A stretch of 64,000 nt of DNA, from contig NZ_SRLQ01000003.1 of the NCBI RefSeq assembly GCF_004745805.1, forward strand, positions 537,983 through 601,982. Reading direction: 5' to 3'. Position numbers and translations under genes: made by a program. Shown here piece by piece: positions 59,495 to 64,000 of the stretch. Origin of the DNA: Mycolicibacterium sp. CH28. GTDB lineage: Bacteria; Actinomycetota; Actinomycetes; Mycobacteriales; Mycobacteriaceae. The notes beneath the pieces are model-generated. The model ran no database searches, was not told where the DNA came from, and was given only the letters and a program-made list of their open reading frames with translations. Positions within the stretch are counted from its first letter, which is position 1. Every line of letters starts with the position of its first letter.

Positions 59495-61345
59495 TCAAAG
59501 ATCGATCGGCACGTGCTTTTCGGTGCACGCGTCGACGACGGCCGACACGAGGTCCTGGGTTCGCAACGTCTCGAGGTCTTCGACGGTCACCGACCCGCGG
59601 TTGGTGCGGTTCTGGGCGGCCACCCGAGAGTCGCGCAACCGCTCGGCGCGCTCGACCACGTTGCGGGCGAACCGGCCGTTCTGCATCACGTCGATCCCGT
59701 GCGACCCGTCCGGGGCGAGGTAGGCCCGAAGCTTGCGGCACACCTCGTTAAGGGCTTCCTGTGCGGCCGGTTCGATCACCGTCGCCCGTGGCCCGCCGTA
59801 GCGGATCGCGATCTCCACAAGCTCGCTCGGACTGTAGGACTCGAACCGCAGCTTGCGGTTGAACCGCCCGGCCAAACCCGGGTTGACTGTGAGGAATTCG
59901 TCGACTTCCTTCTCATAGCCCGCACCGATGAAGCAGAAATCGAAGCGGTGCACCTCCAGCGCGACGAGCAGTTGGTTCACCGCCTCCATGCCGATCATGT
60001 CCGGCCGACCATCGTGATGGCGCTCCACCAGGGAGTAGAACTCATCCATGAAAAGGATGCGGCCGAGTGAACGACTAATCAGCTCATTGGTTTTCGGGCC
60101 CGACGAGCCGATGTGCTCACCGCAGAAGTCTGCGCGCTTCACCTCGACGATCTCGGGGTGCCGCACGATGCCCAGGCCGGCATAGATCTTGCCCAGCGCC
60201 TCGGCCGTCGTCGTCTTACCGGTGCCGGGCGGTCCAACCAAGAGCATGTGATTGGTCTGGTTGGTCACCGGCAGACCATGCGCCAGCCGCAGCTCACGCA
60301 CCTCGATCTGGTCCTCGAGCTCGGCGACCGCTCGCTTGACGTCGGCCAAGCCCACCTGATTGTTCAGCAGCGCACGGCCTTCGGCGAGCAACTCGGTTCG
60401 CCGCTCGGCGTTCTCCTCCTCGGCGCGGTCCTGCTCGGACTGCTCGGTGGTGGCGTCCCACTTGTTGGAACGACTGTTGATCGTCTCCTCGTCGGTGACG
60501 ACCAGTTGAAGTCGTTGGTCGGCCAGCGCCTGCTTGGCCGGCTCGATCAGCACACCGTTGATGGTGGCCTTGGACAGCCAGATCTGCGCCTTGTCCTCTT
60601 CGCCGAGCTGGCGGTGGGCCATGCCGCGGGCGTAGGCGAGATCGGCCGCGATGAGCGGAAATTCGACCGGATCGATCGCGGTGACGGCGGTGTCCAGCAG
60701 GCTGTGCCTGCGGGCCTCGGCAGCGCCGCGCTCGGATCGCAGTTCGACCCGGTCGGCCCAGTCCAGCGCCACCCGGCCCTGCCCCAGATGAGCCGCGGCG
60801 TGCGCGGCCAGGGCATTGGTGGCGGCGGTGACCGCGGACATGATGATTGCCTGCGGCGGCAGCACCCGGGCCGCCTCGCCGATGACATCGGGCCAGCGCT
60901 GGGTGGCGAACATCAGATAGGCCCGCACATACTGCTGCCACTGGTGGTTCTCCCAGGTGTCCAGCAGCGCTGAATCCTGCAGTACCGCTTCGGCTTTCTC
61001 GAACTGCTTGTCGTCGATCAGGGCGCTGGCCAGCGCCAGGCCGGCGTGCGACGCTTCGGTGACCGTGATGGACAGATACGGACCGGCCTTGATCGGCGCG
61101 GATAGGTGCACCCCCCGCCGGTTGGACTCGCGGTGCAGCCGGGTTCCATAGGCGTAGAGCTGCTGCAGGGTGTCCAGGGCATCGTCGCCGGCCGCGATGC
61201 GGCCCAGCCAGGCGTCGGCCATCGACGGGTCGATGCCGGTGGCCTCCTGGAAGTGCCGCAGGGCTGTGGCCGGATCGGCGACCAGCGTGGACATCGCCTG
61301 ATCGAACTGGCGGCGGGCGGCTGCGGTATCGGTGCTAGAAGTCAC
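59495..61345 (-). CDS. eccA2: ESX (type VII) AAA+ ATPase EccA, ESX-2-like
   Basis: 616 residues (EccA2 of M. tuberculosis about 619). An N-terminal TPR-like helical domain (~1-280) and a CbxX/CfqX AAA+ domain with Walker A GPPGTGKTTTAEALGKIY (~375), Walker B ILFMDEFYSLVERHHDG, sensor region FCFIGAGYEKEVDEFL and Arg finger NPGLAGRFNRKLRF. It acts in the cytosol on ESX substrates and chaperones. The order eccA-eccE-mycP on one strand is that of ESX-2 (Rv3884c-Rv3886c), not ESX-1; hence the name. It is 3 bp after eccE. Confidence 0.85.
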   Translation of the reverse strand: MTSSTDTAAARRQFDQAMSTLVADPATALRHFQEATGIDPSMADAWLGRIAAGDDALDTLQQLYAYGTRLHRESNRRGVHLSAPIKAGPYLSITVTEASHAGLALASALIDDKQFEKAEAVLQDSALLDTWENHQWQQYVRAYLMFATQRWPDVIGEAARVLPPQAIIMSAVTAATNALAAHAAAHLGQGRVALDWADRVELRSERGAAEARRHSLLDTAVTAIDPVEFPLIAADLAYARGMAHRQLGEEDKAQIWLSKATINGVLIEPAKQALADQRLQLVVTDEETINSRSNKWDATTEQSEQDRAEEENAERRTELLAEGRALLNNQVGLADVKRAVAELEDQIEVRELRLAHGLPVTNQTNHMLLVGPPGTGKTTTAEALGKIYAGLGIVRHPEIVEVKRADFCGEHIGSSGPKTNELISRSLGRILFMDEFYSLVERHHDGRPDMIGMEAVNQLLVALEVHRFDFCFIGAGYEKEVDEFLTVNPGLAGRFNRKLRFESYSPSELVEIAIRYGGPRATVIEPAAQEALNEVCRKLRAYLAPDGSHGIDVMQNGRFARNVVERAERLRDSRVAAQNRTNRGSVTVEDLETLRTQDLVSAVVDACTEKHVPIDL

Positions 61346-61348
61346 GGG

Positions 61349-62884
61349 TCAGTCCGCCAGTTCCATTTCCGCCGACCTCAGGCTCATCGGCTCGCTTGAT
61401 ACGTAACGGTTCTCGGCGCGGAACAGCTCAACCTCCACCATGTAGACCCCGCCCGCGGCGTTGACCTCGACGGTACCCGGGCCGATCTGGGTGATCACCA
61501 CGTCGGCGGTCCCCCGTTGAAGCTCACCGGGCCGGCTCACCGAGATGATGGTGTTGGGCCGTGGTGCGGGTGAGACCGTCCCGTCGACCACGCTGACGGT
61601 GGTGCCCGACGCCGGCCGCGGCTGGTCGCTGACCGCGATGTGCGGCATCCGGACGCTCTCCCAGCGGTGCAGGTCGCGGCTGTGCACAGTGATCCGGTCG
61701 CCGGCACCGGCGGTGCGGACGATGATGCGTTTGGCGATGCTGTCCTCGGCGGCGATGTGGACGCGGCTGAACTCGCCCGGGTCCCCCAGCGGTAGAAGCA
61801 GCCGGTCGCCGGCGTTCACCTTGCCGAGCAGCACGCCCGACGCGCCGACCGGCAGAACCAGCGAGGCCGGCAGCCGGCCACGGGTGATGCCGCGCAGCCG
61901 GGGCCTGGGGCCGCAGAGATTGGCCGCGACGGCACCAGCCTGCTCGCCGGGCAGCGTCTTGAGCGTGACACTCGGTGGCGCCGTGGGCGGTTGGGCGCTG
62001 CGCACCGTGATGGTTGCGGTGGCGGTGTCGTTGGGGAACAGGGTGATGTTCTGGATGATCCCGTCGGCGCGTAACGACCACGCCTGCGCCAGCGCCTCGG
62101 CAGTGATGTCACGCGGCTGATAGGCGTAGGTGGTCAGCCAGCCGGCGTCGCTGCGCGCAGTGCGCCAACGTTGATTGTGCGATTCCAGCGCGGTGCGGCC
62201 CAACCGGCGCTCCAGCTCCACCATGTCGGTGGCGGTGGCCACCTTGGCCCGAATCCCTTTGCAGCGCAGGCTAGCAGCGATACGCTGTGCCGCGGCCAAC
62301 GCCGCGGTTCCCACGGTGGTGCGCCACTGCAGGGCGTCGGCGTTGTCCAGTGCCCGCAGTCGGATGACCAGCCATGTCTCCCGCTGGCCGGCATAGGGCG
62401 GGGTGCCGATCAGGGTGTCGTAGACCCGTGAATAGTCGCCGGTGCTGCGACGCCGCGAGCCCGCGCTGACCACCGACAACGACTCGAGAGTCAGCCCCAG
62501 GCTCTGGTGCATCGCCGACAGCAAGTCGCTGACGTCGACGGTGTTCGGAGTCTGTGCTGAGGTGGATCCGGTGAAAATCGTTGGGGTGTGGGCTTTGCCG
62601 AGCAGCTGAACCGCGACGATGGCCACGCCGTCCTGGTAACGCACCCCGCCACCGGACCGGTCGTTGGCCACGGTCACCGGTTCGGCCAGAAGGATGGCCC
62701 GGTTGCGCCGCGCATACAGTCCCAGCCAGGACCACAGCGGCTGACGCCGCCACGGGATCACAAACAGGATCAAGCCCAACGCCAGGCCGATGCCCGCCCC
62801 GAGGTATCCACCGAGGATCCAGCCCACGAGGCCGATAACGGCCACCGCGGCGATGACCACGAGTTGCACGACCTGACGCCTCAT
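61349..62884 (-). CDS. eccE2: ESX membrane component EccE, ESX-2-like
   Basis: 511 residues. Two N-terminal helices (VVQLVVIAAVAVIGLVGW, GAGIGLALGLILFVIPW) and then the RRNRAIL and GGGVRYQDGVAIVAVQLLG region of the EccE family; the rest is a large extracytoplasmic/cytosolic domain. EccE sits at the periphery of the EccBCDE membrane complex. It overlaps mycP by 4 bp. Confidence 0.85.
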   Translation of the reverse strand: MRRQVVQLVVIAAVAVIGLVGWILGGYLGAGIGLALGLILFVIPWRRQPLWSWLGLYARRNRAILLAEPVTVANDRSGGGVRYQDGVAIVAVQLLGKAHTPTIFTGSTSAQTPNTVDVSDLLSAMHQSLGLTLESLSVVSAGSRRRSTGDYSRVYDTLIGTPPYAGQRETWLVIRLRALDNADALQWRTTVGTAALAAAQRIAASLRCKGIRAKVATATDMVELERRLGRTALESHNQRWRTARSDAGWLTTYAYQPRDITAEALAQAWSLRADGIIQNITLFPNDTATATITVRSAQPPTAPPSVTLKTLPGEQAGAVAANLCGPRPRLRGITRGRLPASLVLPVGASGVLLGKVNAGDRLLLPLGDPGEFSRVHIAAEDSIAKRIIVRTAGAGDRITVHSRDLHRWESVRMPHIAVSDQPRPASGTTVSVVDGTVSPAPRPNTIISVSRPGELQRGTADVVITQIGPGTVEVNAAGGVYMVEVELFRAENRYVSSEPMSLRSAEMELAD

Positions 62885-64000
62885 CGCGCCCGCCTTGCGC
62901 GGGCGACGATGCTGGCCAGCAGGACGGCGCCGAGGACGGCGCCGGCGAACGTCAGCGCCACATTGCGGGCCCGATGGTCGGGGGCGGCCGGCGGCGCCGG
63001 CGGCGCCACCACCCGGGTCGAAGCGCCCGGAGCCAACCGGTCACCGGGCGGCACGTTGAAGGTCAGCGCGGCGACCGGGTCGACGACGCCGTAGCCGACC
63101 TGGTTGTCCACGCCGCGAGGCGGATTGTGCGCGGTCTGCAGGATCCGGTGGATCACCTGGTTGGCGGTCAGGGTCGGGTACTTGGCCCGCACCAACGCGG
63201 CGACACCGGACACGTAGGCCGCCGAAAAGCTGGTGCCCCAGAAGGGCATGTTCTTGTCCCCGGGTCGAACCGGCGGGTACGCGTTGACTGGCCCTCCGGT
63301 CTGCGCCGAGAGGCCCATGACTCCGACGCCAGGTGCGGCAGCTGCCACCCACGGTCCGGCCAGGCTCTTGTTGATCGGCGCGCCGGTGTTGTCGACGGCA
63401 CCGACCGACAGGACATAGTCGGAGAACCACGACGGGGACGAGACAGTCTTGACCTGGTGCCAGTCGCGCGGATCGTCGGTGTTCAGCGGGTCGAAGGACG
63501 GGTTCTGCGCGCAGCCGTCCTCGCCCTCGTTGCCGGCGGCGGCGACGATGACGGCGTCCTTGATCGTCGCTGCGTACCAAACCGCCGCTCCGAGGGCGCG
63601 CTGGTCCAGCGGGTCGGCCGCCGAGACGCAGGAGGTGACGCTGACGTTGATCACCTTGGCCCCCATGTTGGCGGCGTGCACGATCGCACTGGCGAGGGTT
63701 GCGACCGTGCCGGCCTTCCTGCGGGCGTCGTTGTCACCGGGCCCCGGGTTCTCCGGCTCGTAAGCCCGCGACGATTGGCGGATCGAGATCACCGTGGCAT
63801 TCGGAGCCACGCCGGCGACGCCATCGGGCGCCCCTGGCGGCGGTGGCGGAACCTCGGGATCGTCCGGGCCGCTCGGATCGGGATCGCCCGGGCCGTTGGA
63901 CGGCTGGTCCGGCGGTGGCGGTGGAGGAGGCGGGGGCGCCGGTTTGGTCTCGGTCACCGTCACCGGTGCTGGGGGCGGTGGCGGGGCGGGGGGGCCCGGC
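62881..64000 (-). CDS. mycP2: Mycosin protease MycP, C-terminal part (cut by window edge), ESX-2-like
   Basis: Subtilisin-like, membrane-anchored protease of ESX. The frame stays open to base 64000, so the catalytic Asp and His lie outside the window. Visible: a Pro-rich loop, the GVAPNATVISIRQSS block, VIVAAAGNEGEDGC (oxyanion Asn), MPFWGTSFSAAYVSGVAALV (catalytic Ser), and the C-terminal helix (VALTFAGAVLGAVLLASIVA) with a basic tail. A GTG at 63963 is internal, not the start. Stop overlaps eccE by 4 bp. Confidence 0.86.
   Translation of the reverse strand, partial: PGPPAPPPPPAPVTVTETKPAPPPPPPPPPDQPSNGPGDPDPSGPDDPEVPPPPPGAPDGVAGVAPNATVISIRQSSRAYEPENPGPGDNDARRKAGTVATLASAIVHAANMGAKVINVSVTSCVSAADPLDQRALGAAVWYAATIKDAVIVAAAGNEGEDGCAQNPSFDPLNTDDPRDWHQVKTVSSPSWFSDYVLSVGAVDNTGAPINKSLAGPWVAAAAPGVGVMGLSAQTGGPVNAYPPVRPGDKNMPFWGTSFSAAYVSGVAALVRAKYPTLTANQVIHRILQTAHNPPRGVDNQVGYGVVDPVAALTFNVPPGDRLAPGASTRVVAPPAPPAAPDHRARNVALTFAGAVLGAVLLASIVARARRAR

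Noticed and set aside
59495..64000. Assignment of eccA-eccE-mycP to ESX-1
   Set aside because: ESX-1 has eccA1 at the opposite end from eccE1-mycP1; the compact eccA-eccE-mycP order on one strand is that of ESX-2. Not decisive without phylogeny.

Overview
The window reads as a chromosome segment of a mycobacterium, most likely a rapidly growing Mycolicibacterium-type species. It is GC-rich, GTG starts and short stop/start overlaps are common, and the gene order follows the M. tuberculosis Rv3805c-Rv3860 region and then enters an ESX-2-type locus (Rv3884c-Rv3886c order). Several M. tuberculosis neighbours are missing from their expected slots: PE_PGRS62, bfrB, sodA and the whole ESX-1 cluster.

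Layout. Positions 1-4876 (minus) are the arabinogalactan operon: aftB (cut by the window edge), ubiA, a PAP2 phosphatase, glfT2 and glf. They make decaprenyl-phosphoryl-ribose, the arabinose donor precursor, and the galactan. Then come erp, an exported amidase with LGFP repeats, a HAD phosphatase, two PlsC-type acyltransferases, and the Rv3818/Rv3819 pair (Rieske plus metallo-beta-lactamase protein, and a small partner).

From 12237 to about 15742 an island interrupts this backbone. It encodes an 873-residue CpnT-like type VII secreted protein. Its C-terminus is not the NAD glycohydrolase TNT but a RelA/SpoT-like (ATP 3'-pyrophosphokinase-like) domain. Two small candidate immunity genes follow it. 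The island is bracketed by a second, chimeric copy of the Rv3819-like gene, so its borders are visible. This is the most novel system in the window.

Positions 16114-31998 hold a secreted protein, a DUF5718-like protein, serS, a septum-formation-domain protein, a zincin, an operon with a sedolisin (S53) protease and a lipoprotein, a Cys-rich mini-protein, a histidine phosphatase, pheA, an IdeR-box-controlled DUF2470 gene, a CPBP protease, an LCP ligase, glpQ1 and a DUF4328 membrane protein. Positions 32000-40511 contain a DnaA-box cluster, a small membrane protein with a CRP-like site, Rv3847 and Rv3848 homologues (the latter behind a yybP-ykoY manganese riboswitch), espR, an ImmA/IrrE protein with its MAB_1171c-type membrane partner, a DUF6474 protein, a YcnI protein, an Hns-like protein and rraA. 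Positions 40508-49727 carry ethA/ethR with a large palindromic operator, a class A PBP, a DinB polymerase with a LexA box over its start codon, a PHP phosphoesterase and an ArsR-SulP operon. A luciferase-like oxidoreductase, gltD and gltB follow. The window closes with a MinD-like ATPase, a minimal protein kinase and the start of an ESX-2 locus (eccA, eccE, mycP, the last cut by the window end).

Functional names rest on motifs, length and synteny read by eye. No database search was run.
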